Assembly (NCBI GenBank): GCA_004299145.1
Contig: SCQD01000319.1
Location: 1-45,541, forward strand
Length of the DNA stretch: 45,541 bases
Source: Methylococcaceae bacterium
GTDB lineage: Bacteria > Pseudomonadota > Gammaproteobacteria > Methylococcales > Methylococcaceae
Direction: 5' to 3'
Shown here: piece after piece, positions 8,853 to 17,643 of the stretch
Position numbering within the stretch: the stretch's first letter is position 1
Layout: each line of letters begins with the position of its first letter
Notes under the pieces: generated by a model
Told to the model about the DNA's origin: nothing
Seen by the model: only the letters and a program-made list of their open reading frames with translations
Databases searched by the model: none
Translations under genes and position numbers: made by a program

Positions 8853-9152
8853 TAGTTTCTCCAGGATAGGCTTTAGTTGAGGAATAGGAAACTCGACCGC
8901 ACGCTTCGAAGTATCCTTGGCTGCTACGCTACGGTCAATGCCGATTTGTCGCTTTACCAGTTCCTGCTCCTATACCTCCGGCTTTTGCAGCCATCGGCCG
9001 TCTTCGTGGCGAACGGCAAGCGCCTCATCGTCCGCAAAGCGCAATACCCGGCACAAGTGGTAACATGTTCGGCATTTGTGCCGATCAGGTTTTCACCTCC
9101 GCGGGGGTGGAAAACCGGTCGGAAGAACGCCAACCTGCGGGAAATTCAAGCG
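8853..9152. other. Intergenic region between the divergent RTX and GTPase genes
   Basis: About 300 bases that must hold promoters for both neighbours if the GTPase starts at 9153. The frame of the GTPase stays open upstream to 8877, but the 92 residues so encoded look like translated non-coding sequence. Two hairpins are visible just before the GTPase: CGGCA/TGCCG with a TTTG loop at 9070-9083, and GGTTTTC/GAAAACC at 9088-9116. They lie in the likely 5' leader. I could not pick a convincing -35/-10 pair. Confidence 0.45.
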
Positions 9153-11450
9153 ATGAAAGAGTCGGAATACAGCAATTACGTCAAGGCATTCACCCGGTTG
9201 TTCGAGGCTTACGACGCCGTCGAACCCTACCTGGATATCGGCGATGACTTCAAGTATTTCATCAGCCGCAAGCGTAATTGGCTGGAAAGACTCAAATCGC
9301 CGGAATTTCCGGTGGCTTTTCTCGGCGCTTTTTCCGCCGGCAAAAGCACCATCATCAACGCCGTGCTGGGCGACGACATTCTGCCACAGGCCACCAAATC
9401 GTTTACCGCCATTCCCACCCTGATCCGCAAAGGCGCGGCCAACCGGGCGGTGATCCACTATCTGGGCCAGGGCGAACGCGAAGAGCTGCGGGGGCTTTAT
9501 GTGGAAGAGCTGTCCAAGGAACTGCGCAAGCCCGCCGACGTTTATTTGAAACTGGAAAAAACCGAGTTGCTGAAGCGGCTGGGCCATGACATCGAACAAC
9601 ACCGCAGCCAATACGGCAGCTTCAACAAGCAAAAGTTTTTCGACGAGCTGAAAGAACTGATCGAAGGCTGGAACAAGCTGATCGGCGCGGTCAAGGAAGT
9701 TCCGCTGGCCGAACTCAGCAGTTACGTTACCGAAGATTACAGCGACGTGCTGTTCGTGGATAAGGCCGAGCTGTACCTGGCCGGGGTCAATATTCCGGAA
9801 AACGTGGTGTTGGTGGACTTGCCCGGCCTGGGCGTGGTGAATCCGCGCCATCGCAAGGTGACCAAGTCCTACGTGGAAAACGACGCCAAGGCTTTCGTCA
9901 TCGCCATGAAAGTGTTCCACCTGCTGGAAGGCGAAGAAATCGAACTGCTGGCGGAAATTCACAGCCAGCGCAAGCGCGTGTTGCAGCGGGCGTTCTGGGT
10001 CATCAACCAGTGGGACGTGCTCAGCATTCAGCACAAAAAAGAAGAACTGGCCAATTTCGAAGACAAAATCAACCACTACGGTTTTCACATCGCCAAAGAC
10101 CGGGTATTTCGCGTATCAGCGCTGAATTATCTGCTGCTGAAGTTAATCCAGGACGGCAAGCTGGAGAAAAGCGGCAAAATTCGCGAGCACGTGGATGCCC
10201 TGCAAAAAGCCATCGGCAAAATTCCCGAGCGGGCCGAAGCGGAAAGTTATATCAAATCGCTGGAAGAAGCCAAAAGCTTCGCCTTGTTCCGCACTCACTT
10301 ATTCGAATACCTGACCAATACCGCCAAAGCCGAGTTTCTCGATGAAGCCCGCAGCGAATACCTGGATCTGGCCGGCCGCTTGCGGGAAAAGCTGGAACCC
10401 ATGTACCAGATGTACAAGAACAAAAACGACGACGGCATGAAAAACTCTTTCATCGCCGGCGAGTTGTCGAAGCGGCAGGACGATATCGTGCGGTTTTTGT
10501 GCGATACCGTCGAAGACCACATCATGCACCTGCGTACCGAAATATTGCCCGAGTTTGAATTCTGGCGCGAAGAAGACCAGACCCACCTGGCCGAACAAAT
10601 CGTCCAGACCATCGACGGCGTGGACCGCAAATCGTTGCGCAACCAGTTGCTCAAAGGCCTGGACTCGCACAGCGTCATCAGCCGTCTGCCGCACAAAATC
10701 GAAGAAAACCTGCGCATTCAAAGCACCTTCCGCGACCAATTACAGCGCTTGTTGGACGAACAAATCGTGCGCCAGTATCTGCGCCAGTTGCTGGACGCCA
10801 TCAGCCAGGTGGATGCGTTGCCGGAAGATTTGATGGCGGGGCTGCGCGACAAGTTGAGCGGACGGGATATGCTCAACCGCTTGAAAGGCATGTGCGACGT
10901 GTTTTTGTTCGACTACGGCAACATCATCGACGAGCTGGGCCGCGCCATCATGACCAATCTGTCCAGCGGCGATTCCCGCCACGAGCAGGACATCGTCGAT
11001 CTGGTGCAGAAAAACGCCGACGCGGCGCTGGAAGTGGCCAAGTCGCTGCACCTCATCGGCCCCAACGACAGCGTCAAGCACATGTTGTCGCTGGGCCTGG
11101 ACAAGCTGACCAAGGTGTACGGCCAACTGGCCGGCGCCAAAGCGGCGCTGGCGGCGCCGCGCAAAGTCAGCGATATCGATTATGCGCTGGATTACTATAA
11201 AACCGGATTATTGGACTACACCCGCAAACAGCAGGAGCAAATCAATAAATATGCGCGGCGCGGCATCAAAAACTATTTTGAAGAGCTGGAGGAAGATTTA
11301 CTCGACTTTTTCGATGCCAAAAAAGGCGATATCGCCAAGGTCATCATGAAGCGCCTGACCAGCGACATCGACAACGAACTGGGCGCCGAACTGGAAAAGC
11401 AACGGGTGATCAAAGAGGTTTACCAGGTGGTAACGCAGCGGATGGCTTAA
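9153..11450 (+). CDS. Dynamin-like GTPase
   Basis: A 765-residue bacterial dynamin-family protein (membrane-remodelling or membrane-surveillance GTPase). GTPase motifs in order: G1 GAFSAGKST at residues 58-66, a G2 threonine in the SFTAIPT stretch just after, G3 DLPGLG near 222, and G4 NQWD near 284. The rest is long alpha-helical stalk/GED-like sequence rich in Leu, Glu, Lys and Arg, with a helix-breaking Ala/Gly patch near 660-670 (AKAALAAPRK) that could be part of a membrane-contact region. I chose ATG 9153 (MKESEYSNYV) over the ATG at 8877 because homologous sequence begins there and GCGGGAA sits upstream. Bacterial dynamins often come in pairs; here it stands alone, convergent with a DUF2062 gene 2 bases away. 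Confidence 0.87.
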   Translation: MKESEYSNYVKAFTRLFEAYDAVEPYLDIGDDFKYFISRKRNWLERLKSPEFPVAFLGAFSAGKSTIINAVLGDDILPQATKSFTAIPTLIRKGAANRAVIHYLGQGEREELRGLYVEELSKELRKPADVYLKLEKTELLKRLGHDIEQHRSQYGSFNKQKFFDELKELIEGWNKLIGAVKEVPLAELSSYVTEDYSDVLFVDKAELYLAGVNIPENVVLVDLPGLGVVNPRHRKVTKSYVENDAKAFVIAMKVFHLLEGEEIELLAEIHSQRKRVLQRAFWVINQWDVLSIQHKKEELANFEDKINHYGFHIAKDRVFRVSALNYLLLKLIQDGKLEKSGKIREHVDALQKAIGKIPERAEAESYIKSLEEAKSFALFRTHLFEYLTNTAKAEFLDEARSEYLDLAGRLREKLEPMYQMYKNKNDDGMKNSFIAGELSKRQDDIVRFLCDTVEDHIMHLRTEILPEFEFWREEDQTHLAEQIVQTIDGVDRKSLRNQLLKGLDSHSVISRLPHKIEENLRIQSTFRDQLQRLLDEQIVRQYLRQLLDAISQVDALPEDLMAGLRDKLSGRDMLNRLKGMCDVFLFDYGNIIDELGRAIMTNLSSGDSRHEQDIVDLVQKNADAALEVAKSLHLIGPNDSVKHMLSLGLDKLTKVYGQLAGAKAALAAPRKVSDIDYALDYYKTGLLDYTRKQQEQINKYARRGIKNYFEELEEDLLDFFDAKKGDIAKVIMKRLTSDIDNELGAELEKQRVIKEVYQVVTQRMA

Positions 11451-11452
11451 GG

Positions 11453-12220
11453 CTACGACTCCTCGGCGGAACCGAACCATAATTTGAGTTTTTCGATCAG
11501 CTGGGCGCGAAAACGCTCATTGTGTACGCTCAGTTTTTCGCGCCATTGCTCTGCCTTGGGCGAAAACCACGCTTGTAAAATCATACCCGCCAGCCGGCTG
11601 CCCAAGTCTTGCAGATAGGGCTCGACTTGGGTGAAACACCAGCGGGCCAGCGTCCACGCCAAGTCCAGCAGGGGTTGCCAGGCCGCCTTGCGTTCCACCA
11701 CGATGCCTTGGCGGCGCAGCTTGCGCTCATCCCAGGCGCGGCGCACGTGCCAGCGCCAATAAGCGTTGACGCCAAAATAACCGAGCACGGCGCCCCCTAT
11801 CATCAAGATCAGGCAGCCCAGCAAAAACGGCGCCCCCAGCGACCAGACCGTTTCCAGGCTGAATACCTGGGAAAACGCCGAAAAAGCGAATGCATCGCGT
11901 CCGGTCAGCAACGTGCCCACCCAGTAAGCGAAGTAATACATGGGCAGCCAGGTGACCGGGTTGGTGATCCATACCAATGCCACGGCGATGGGCAGGTAAG
12001 CATCGAAATACACCGCCAGTATGCCGGCGATGATCATCTGCCAGGGCAAGGGCGGCGTGTACATGGCGAACAGGCCGCAGGCAAATGCCTTGGCCACCGA
12101 ACGCCGGTTGAGGTGCCACAGGTTGGGCCGATGCAGCGCGTCGCCCAGAAATTGCAGGCTTTTGATGTCGCGGATTTTATGGGGATCGGGCAGATAGCGC
12201 TGTATCAGTTTTTTCGGCAT
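11453..12220 (-). CDS. DUF2062 family membrane protein
   Basis: A 255-residue inner-membrane protein. The DUF2062 domain covers about residues 10-175: the conserved opening LHRPNLWHLNRRSVAKAFACGLF, then MYTPPLPWQMIIAGILAVYF, ITNPVTWLPMYYFAYWVG, and a further hydrophobic pair (FLLGCLILMIGGAVLGYFGVNAYW). The family is usually about 170-190 residues, so the C-terminal 75 residues (amphipathic, ending in KLKLWFGSAEES) are an extension. It is divergent from comEC with 89 bases between start codons; this pairing is common in gammaproteobacteria. Function is not established. Confidence 0.85.
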   Translation of the reverse strand: MPKKLIQRYLPDPHKIRDIKSLQFLGDALHRPNLWHLNRRSVAKAFACGLFAMYTPPLPWQMIIAGILAVYFDAYLPIAVALVWITNPVTWLPMYYFAYWVGTLLTGRDAFAFSAFSQVFSLETVWSLGAPFLLGCLILMIGGAVLGYFGVNAYWRWHVRRAWDERKLRRQGIVVERKAAWQPLLDLAWTLARWCFTQVEPYLQDLGSRLAGMILQAWFSPKAEQWREKLSVHNERFRAQLIEKLKLWFGSAEES

Positions 12221-12309
12221 GAGCTTGGCTCTTCTTCTATGGGATCGGTGGCGGAGTTGCCTGCGCCTATTCTAAACTGAACAGCCCATCGCCAGGGACG
12301 CAATACGCT

Positions 12310-14613
12310 ATGCGCGAGTTTATTTGGCCGGCTTTGAGTTTTACTTTGGGTGCGTTGCTGACCGCGCAATTCAGCAGCCTGCCCGATTGGCCCTGGCTGG
12401 CGCCGGCTTGGCTGGTATCGGCATGGTTGATGATGCGGCGCGGCAGTCCGCTTGCCCCATCGGGGCTGCGGCCCTGCCTGCCACTGCTCGCCGCATTCGT
12501 GTTGGGTCTGGTCTGGGCCTGGACCTTTGCCGCATGGCGCTTGCAGGACCGTTTGCCGTCCCGGCTGGAAAACCGGGATATCACGCTCGCCGGGCGGATC
12601 GCCGATTTGCCGCAACGCTTCGAGCTGGGCTGGCGCTTTAATTTCGTCCCCGATTCCCCCTTTCATCCCCGCTTGCTGCGGCTGAGCTGGTACCAGGCGC
12701 CGGCGGCGCCCAAAGCCGGCGAGCGCTGGCGCTTGACGGTGCGGCTCAAGCGCCCGCACGGCACGTTCAATCCCGGTGGTTTCGATTACGAACGCTGGCT
12801 GCTGGTGCGCGGCATAGGCGCAACCGGCTATGTGCGGCCGGCGGCGGACAATGAGCGCTTGAGCGAGGGTAGTGCGTTCGATCACCAGGTATGGCGGCAA
12901 AGCCTGGCCGACCGGGTGGATGGCGTATTGGCGGGCAAGCCGTTTGCCGGCGTGGTGCGCGCCCTGGTGATGGGCGATGAAAACGGCATCGATCAGGGGC
13001 AATGGCAGGTGTTGAGCGCCACCGGCACCGCGCACCTGGTGGCGATTTCCGGCTCCCACATCGGCTTGATAGCCGGTCTGGTGTACTGGTCGACCGCCAA
13101 ACTGGCGGCGCGATCAGGGCTGATGCGCTATGCGCCGCCGGTCGTGGCGGCCTGGACGGCGCTGCTGGCCGCCTGGGCGTATACGGCGCTGGCCGATTTC
13201 ACCACTCCGGCCTGCCGCGCCTTGCTCATGTCGGCGGTAGTGCTGGGAGCGGTGGCTTGGCGGCGCCACGTGCGCATCAGCCACGGGTATGCTCTGGCGC
13301 TGTTTCTGGTGGTGCTGTACGAGCCGTTGGACGTGCTGACGCCGGGCTTTTGGCTGTCTTTCGTGGCGGTCGCCTTGATTTTTCTGGTCGTGGCCGGGCG
13401 CTTGCGTCCGCCGGCGGCCTGGCTGAGCTTTTTGCGCATCAATTGGGCCACCAGCCTGGGATTGGCGCCGCTGCTGGTGGTTTTGTTTCAGCAAGCGCCC
13501 TGGGTGGCGCCGCTCGCCAATTTGATCGCCATTCCGGTGCTGGGCATCATGGCCGTGCCGCTGTCGTTGCTCGGTGCGCTGGCATTGTTGCTGGGTATGG
13601 ATGAGCGAGGGCTGCTGCTGCTGGGCGCGGAGCAACTGCTGCAGTGGTGCTGGCCGTTGTTGCAGTGGTTGGCCGCGCTGCCGGGCATCGAGTGGCGGCA
13701 GCCCATGCCACCGCCGTGGAGCTTGGCTCTGGCCGCTTTGGCCGCGCTGTTATGCCTGATGCCGCGTGGATTGCCGGGCCGATGGCTGGCGCTGCCTTTG
13801 CTGCTGCCGGCGTTGACTTGGCAGGGGGATGCGCCCGCCCCGGGTGATTTTCGCCTCAGCCTGTTGGACGTGGGGCAGGGCTTGTCCGCCGTGGTTCGCA
13901 CCGCCGGGCATACTTTGGTGTTTGATGCCGGTCCCCGTTTGGGTGGCACCATGGATGCCGGCCGCAGCGTGGTGGCGCCATTTTTGCGCGCCGAACTGGG
14001 CGGCGGAATCGATGCGCTGGTGATCAGCCATCCCGACAACGATCACGCCGGCGGCGCTGATTATCTGCTGGATCATCTGCCGGTAGCCCGGCTTTACAGC
14101 AGCGTGTCCGGCGGTCTGCCGGCGCGTGCCGCTACGCTTTGCCAGGCCGGCCAGCATTGGCAATGGGACGGCGTGGCTTTTGCCATGCTCTCGCCTTGGG
14201 ATGCCGAGGGTAGCGAAAACGACCGTTCCTGCGTGCTGAAAATCACCGGACGGCACGGCAGCGCATTGCTGACCGGCGACATCGAAGCATCCAGCGAAGC
14301 GCGCCTGGTGCAAAGCTACGGCGCGCAACTGGTCAGCACCGTGCTGGTGGTGCCCCACCACGGCAGCAATACGTCTTCCAGCGAGGCTTTTTTGCGTGCG
14401 GTGGCGCCGCGTTATGCGCTGTTTCCTGTCGGTTACCACAACCGTTTTGGTTTTCCGCATCCTGCGGTGTTGCAGCGCTACCAAAACTTGGGGGTGCAAA
14501 TCGAGCAAACCAGCCGGAGCGGCGCGCTGACGCTGAATTTCGCTCCGCCGGGCATCAGCCTGGAGCGTTACCGCGACAGAGCGGGACGCTATTGGAACTG
14601 GCGTGCTCCCTGA
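12310..14613 (+). CDS. comEC: DNA internalization protein ComEC/Rec2
   Basis: ComEC forms the inner-membrane channel for single-stranded DNA during natural transformation. Length 767 residues is normal. The order is: N-terminal membrane helices and DUF4131/OB-like segment (residues ~1-180), the competence domain with GDENGIDQGQWQVLSATGTAHLVAISGSHIG (about 220-250), a further set of hydrophobic helices (~255-505), then a C-terminal metallo-beta-lactamase-like domain starting LSLLDVGQGLSAVV with FDAGPR, SHPDNDHAGG (about 570) and VPHHGSNTSSSEAF (about 680). The metal-site residues look intact, so the nuclease domain may be active. ATG 12310 is the first reasonable start. No other competence genes lie in the window. 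Confidence 0.93.
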   Translation: MREFIWPALSFTLGALLTAQFSSLPDWPWLAPAWLVSAWLMMRRGSPLAPSGLRPCLPLLAAFVLGLVWAWTFAAWRLQDRLPSRLENRDITLAGRIADLPQRFELGWRFNFVPDSPFHPRLLRLSWYQAPAAPKAGERWRLTVRLKRPHGTFNPGGFDYERWLLVRGIGATGYVRPAADNERLSEGSAFDHQVWRQSLADRVDGVLAGKPFAGVVRALVMGDENGIDQGQWQVLSATGTAHLVAISGSHIGLIAGLVYWSTAKLAARSGLMRYAPPVVAAWTALLAAWAYTALADFTTPACRALLMSAVVLGAVAWRRHVRISHGYALALFLVVLYEPLDVLTPGFWLSFVAVALIFLVVAGRLRPPAAWLSFLRINWATSLGLAPLLVVLFQQAPWVAPLANLIAIPVLGIMAVPLSLLGALALLLGMDERGLLLLGAEQLLQWCWPLLQWLAALPGIEWRQPMPPPWSLALAALAALLCLMPRGLPGRWLALPLLLPALTWQGDAPAPGDFRLSLLDVGQGLSAVVRTAGHTLVFDAGPRLGGTMDAGRSVVAPFLRAELGGGIDALVISHPDNDHAGGADYLLDHLPVARLYSSVSGGLPARAATLCQAGQHWQWDGVAFAMLSPWDAEGSENDRSCVLKITGRHGSALLTGDIEASSEARLVQSYGAQLVSTVLVVPHHGSNTSSSEAFLRAVAPRYALFPVGYHNRFGFPHPAVLQRYQNLGVQIEQTSRSGALTLNFAPPGISLERYRDRAGRYWNWRAP

Positions 14614-14646
14614 TCAGGCTTTAATGCCGCACAGGGCGAATGCCCG

Positions 14647-15258
14647 CTATGTTGTTTGATACACCCACACTTGCAGCATGACTTCGGGGTGCGCTTTGAA
14701 GCGTCCGTGAAACGCATCGCTGGCTTCAGCCAGACGCCAGCGCCCGTCTTGCTCCAAAGCGGCCATGGTCGGCTTGAAATCGGAGTTGGCGTATAACTCG
14801 GGGCGCAGCGTAAAGATGATGTATCCGCCCGGTTTGGTGATGCGGATCAATTCGTGCAAGGAGCGGCTGGGCGCATGCCCCATGACGAATACCCCGACGA
14901 CGGTCACTGCGTCGAACGTTGCGTCGGGAAAGTCCAGCGTTTCCCCCAGCGCCTGCTGGTGCAGCGCGCTGTAGCACTGTTTTTTGCGCGCTTCATCCAG
15001 CATGCCGGTCGATAAATCCAGCCCTTCCAGGTGCTGAAAGCCGCGCTCGGCCAATAAGCCGCCTACCACGCCGGTGCCGCAGCCGGCGTCGAGGACGCGG
15101 GCCGAGGGTGCGACGTATTTGACGAGCAGGTCGACCGCTTCGCGCGGCCCGCCCTGGTTGCTCAAGTCCGTTTCGTAGGAAGGCGCCCACCGGTCGTAAC
15201 TGGCGGCCAGTTCTTCGGGAGTGGCGGCGGCGAATACGGCTTCGACATTGCTGGTCAT
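14647..15258 (-). CDS. Class I SAM-dependent methyltransferase
   Basis: A 203-residue small-molecule methyltransferase of the Methyltransf_11/25 kind. SAM-binding motif I is VLDAGCGTGVVGGLL (~residues 58-72), motif II LEGLDLSTGMLDEAR, and the post-motif FDAVTVVGVFVMGHAP followed by LIRITKPGGYIIFTLRPE. The overall pattern is closest by eye to METTL27/Williams-Beuren-type methyltransferases, for which substrates are unclear. Start ATG 15258 has AAGGAC 9 bases upstream. It is convergent with comEC and separated from the sulfotransferase gene by palindromic element copy 1, so it may not be cotranscribed with it. Confidence 0.85.
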   Translation of the reverse strand: MTSNVEAVFAAATPEELAASYDRWAPSYETDLSNQGGPREAVDLLVKYVAPSARVLDAGCGTGVVGGLLAERGFQHLEGLDLSTGMLDEARKKQCYSALHQQALGETLDFPDATFDAVTVVGVFVMGHAPSRSLHELIRITKPGGYIIFTLRPELYANSDFKPTMAALEQDGRWRLAEASDAFHGRFKAHPEVMLQVWVYQTT

Positions 15259-15281
15259 TGCGTGTCCTTGGTGATGAGTAG

Positions 15282-15372
15282 GTAACCGTTCAGTCCCCCT
15301 TATTTTAATGCCCTCACCCTGGCCCTCTCCCGAAGGGAGAGGAGATTATAAGGAGGGGGGCTGAACGGTTAC
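15282..15372. repeat. Palindromic element, copy 1 (91 bp)
   Basis: Begins GTAACCGTTCAG and ends CTGAACGGTTAC, a perfect 12-bp terminal inverted repeat, with an inner hairpin CCTCTCCC/GGGAGAGG. Two further copies lie at 23116-23198 and 27291-27370. No coding capacity. Behaves like a MITE/REP-type element placed between genes. It separates the methyltransferase from the sulfotransferase gene. Confidence 0.9.
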
Positions 15373-15385
15373 GTGATGAATAGAG

Positions 15386-16060
15386 TTACGGCGCGGGTAA
15401 GCAACCGTCGAACGTATAGCCGAATAACTCGATGTCACGGTGAAAATGCTCGGCTACCAGTTTCTGTGTGTAAGGCGTGTAGTAACTGCGGTAGTCGCGA
15501 TGCTGGCTGCGGTTCAAATGCGGCAACACGGCATCGATATCGAGCTTTTGGCGTATCCGTTCAAAGTCCTGGTGCAGGGTTTCATAGCGGCCGACAAAAT
15601 CCACCAGCAGCCGGCCATCGGCGTCCGTCAGCATGTCCTGTTGCAGCTTGGTGATGCCTTTGGGGTAGGGCTGCGCCGTGTTCACCACCCATTCCAGGTA
15701 GGCGTCGAACGATCCGCAGGCCGCCACCTGTTGATGCGTACTGGACGTGGGTTCGCGCAATATGAAGTGATACATGGATACCTGTAAATCCCACGGATTG
15801 CGCACGAAAGCGAATTTGAAAAACTCGTCGAATACCGCGCCCGGCAGCTCCTGTTGCGCATCGCCGGCCTTGGCGTGCAACAGCAGGGTCTGCCATACGT
15901 TGAACATCGGGTTGGGTTTGTCGTCGACCAAGGGCGGCGGGCGCTTGATTTTGAATTTTTCCGGGTCTTGCGCATATCCCTGCAATATTTCACGCATGCT
16001 CATACCGCCGGTTTTGCCGGTGTGAAAAAAAATAAAGCGGTGGCTGTATGAGATCAGCAT
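15386..16060 (-). CDS. Sulfotransferase family protein
   Basis: A 224-residue cytoplasmic protein that resembles the Sulfotransfer_2 family, which moves a sulfuryl group from PAPS to a carbohydrate or small-molecule hydroxyl. The 5'-phosphosulfate loop is FFHTGKTGGMSMRE near the N-terminus (the family form is PKTGGTS) and the 3'-phosphate-binding segment is KFAFVRNPWDLQVSMYHF near residue 90. The C-terminus ends IELFGYTFDG, a common ending for this fold. ATG 16060 lies 3 bases after the porin stop (TGATCCATG), so the two are translationally coupled. No other sulfation gene is present. Confidence 0.82.
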   Translation of the reverse strand: MLISYSHRFIFFHTGKTGGMSMREILQGYAQDPEKFKIKRPPPLVDDKPNPMFNVWQTLLLHAKAGDAQQELPGAVFDEFFKFAFVRNPWDLQVSMYHFILREPTSSTHQQVAACGSFDAYLEWVVNTAQPYPKGITKLQQDMLTDADGRLLVDFVGRYETLHQDFERIRQKLDIDAVLPHLNRSQHRDYRSYYTPYTQKLVAEHFHRDIELFGYTFDGCLPAP

Positions 16061-16063
16061 GGA

Positions 16064-17614
16064 TCAGAAAGACACGGTGAATTCGGCATAGCCGAAGTTG
16101 GCATCGCCTTGTTGTTGATACACGCTTTTGGTCGCGTCGCTGCCGAAAGCATGCCCGTAGTATAAGCTCCAGTTGAAATGCGTGTTCACGGTATGGGTGA
16201 AAGTAATGTCGACCAATTCGCCCACTGAATTTTGCCTGCCGGTGGCCCGGCCGAAATAGCCGAACGTGCCGGTGCGCGAGGTGGCGCCGGCGCCGCCATA
16301 ATACAAATCGTGGGCGTTTTCCAGCGTCAGGTAGTGCGCGTCCACCGCCAGCCTTGTGTTCTGAGTGGGCGTGATGCTGGCTTGCAGAAAGGAATCCTGG
16401 ATGTTCATCAGGTTGTAGAACGGGAATTTGGCGTAAGCGCGTACCGTGGGCAACACTTGAAAAAAGGTTCCGTGCGTGCCGTCCGTGGGGTTGGAATCGC
16501 CGGAGCCGCGGAAATATACCGCGCGCAGCCAGGGCTTCATGAAAACGTCCTTCCACTGGTAGCCGATTTCCGCGTCGGACGCATAAGCCTGGTGGTTGAG
16601 GTTGCCCCAGTCGCCGAACTGATAAGCCCCCCACAATACGGCGTCCACGTCGCCGGCGCCCATGGGTTGTACCGTCAGCAAGTGTGTGCCCACCGTATGA
16701 ATCTGCATGTCGTCGCTGTTCAGCGCAGGACGCGCCGCCGCCGGGCGGTTGTCGACCGGGACGACGTTTCTGTCGTCACCGTAATACAGATAGAACAGCC
16801 GGCCTTCGGTGCCCGGCAGGATGGCGCCTTTTTTACTGGTCAGCGCGCCGTAGAATACGTCGATGTGGCTGATTTCATCCATGCCTTGGATATTGAAGCC
16901 GGCTTGCGTGGGACGGGCTCCGGTCAGGGTGATGTTGTATCCTGTCTGGTCATAAACGGTGGAGAAGCCGTCGAAGTTCCGGGTGGCGTGGGTGAAGTCG
17001 AAGGGGCCCACCAGTCTTTGCGAGACGCGCGTGGTTTTGAGCATATCGAATTTGGCGTCGCCGGTTTTATATTCCAGCCCCTCGGCGATTTCAAAGCGTC
17101 CCACTTTGAACGCGGCGCCGGGCAGGCCGAACGATTGGCCTTTGAAATTCAGATAAGCCTGTTTGAGGTGCACGTCGCTACGGGACGTGGCGCTGTTTTC
17201 CCGATAATAGGCCCCGCCCAGTCCCAATGGGCCGACCGGTGGTCCTGCAACGGCATTGTCGGGCAGGTCGTACAACCCGGAATACTCGCTTTGCACGAAA
17301 GCGTCCAGGATAGAGGAATTGAAAGCCACGGCCAACCGGGCGCGCAAAGCCCCGAAAGTGTAGTCGTTGTTGTTGTTGATCACGCCGGTTGCCGGATTCA
17401 GCGCCGGTTCGAAATAATCCCAGGTTTCTACCCGACCGCGCAGGTCGCCGCTGATACGGAGGTTGTCGGTGATTTGTCCCCAGGGCCGTTCTTCTTCGGC
17501 GTGCAGGGGCAGGCTGCAAGCGCACAGCAGGGGCAGGCTGCACAGCAAGGCCGGTCGTCGTAGTGCGGCTTGGCGAAAAATCGGGTGGAGTGCCTGGGGA
17601 ATGTTGTTTTTCAT
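16064..17614 (-). CDS. Alginate-export-type outer-membrane porin
   Basis: A 516-residue outer-membrane beta-barrel of the Alginate_exp (AlgE-like) family, passive channel for an anionic polymer or small solute. Start ATG 17614 has GGGAGA 8-9 bases upstream; the frame is open to 17680 but nothing supports the longer form. The N-terminus is basic then hydrophobic (RRPALLCSLPLLCACSLPLHA-EEE), a likely signal peptide. The mature part opens with NLRISGDLRGRVETWDYFEP and alternates amphipathic strands; it ends ...GYAEFTVSF with a C-terminal Phe as barrel proteins do. Proteins of this family are used for many substrates besides alginate, and no alginate synthesis genes are here. Lies between a thioester reductase and a coupled sulfotransferase. 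Confidence 0.85.
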   Translation of the reverse strand: MKNNIPQALHPIFRQAALRRPALLCSLPLLCACSLPLHAEEERPWGQITDNLRISGDLRGRVETWDYFEPALNPATGVINNNNDYTFGALRARLAVAFNSSILDAFVQSEYSGLYDLPDNAVAGPPVGPLGLGGAYYRENSATSRSDVHLKQAYLNFKGQSFGLPGAAFKVGRFEIAEGLEYKTGDAKFDMLKTTRVSQRLVGPFDFTHATRNFDGFSTVYDQTGYNITLTGARPTQAGFNIQGMDEISHIDVFYGALTSKKGAILPGTEGRLFYLYYGDDRNVVPVDNRPAAARPALNSDDMQIHTVGTHLLTVQPMGAGDVDAVLWGAYQFGDWGNLNHQAYASDAEIGYQWKDVFMKPWLRAVYFRGSGDSNPTDGTHGTFFQVLPTVRAYAKFPFYNLMNIQDSFLQASITPTQNTRLAVDAHYLTLENAHDLYYGGAGATSRTGTFGYFGRATGRQNSVGELVDITFTHTVNTHFNWSLYYGHAFGSDATKSVYQQQGDANFGYAEFTVSF

Positions 17615-17643
17615 CGTTATGTCTCCCGTTGGTGCATAAAAAG

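Noticed and set aside
9093-10088. 331-codon open frame on the minus strand opposite the GTPase gene
   Set aside because: Lies wholly antisense to a gene with clear GTPase motifs; Phe/Val/Gln/His-rich translation is what the reverse of a Glu/Lys/Leu-rich helical gene gives.
16232-17563. 443-codon plus-strand open frame opposite the porin gene
   Set aside because: Antisense shadow of a beta-barrel gene with signal peptide and C-terminal Phe.
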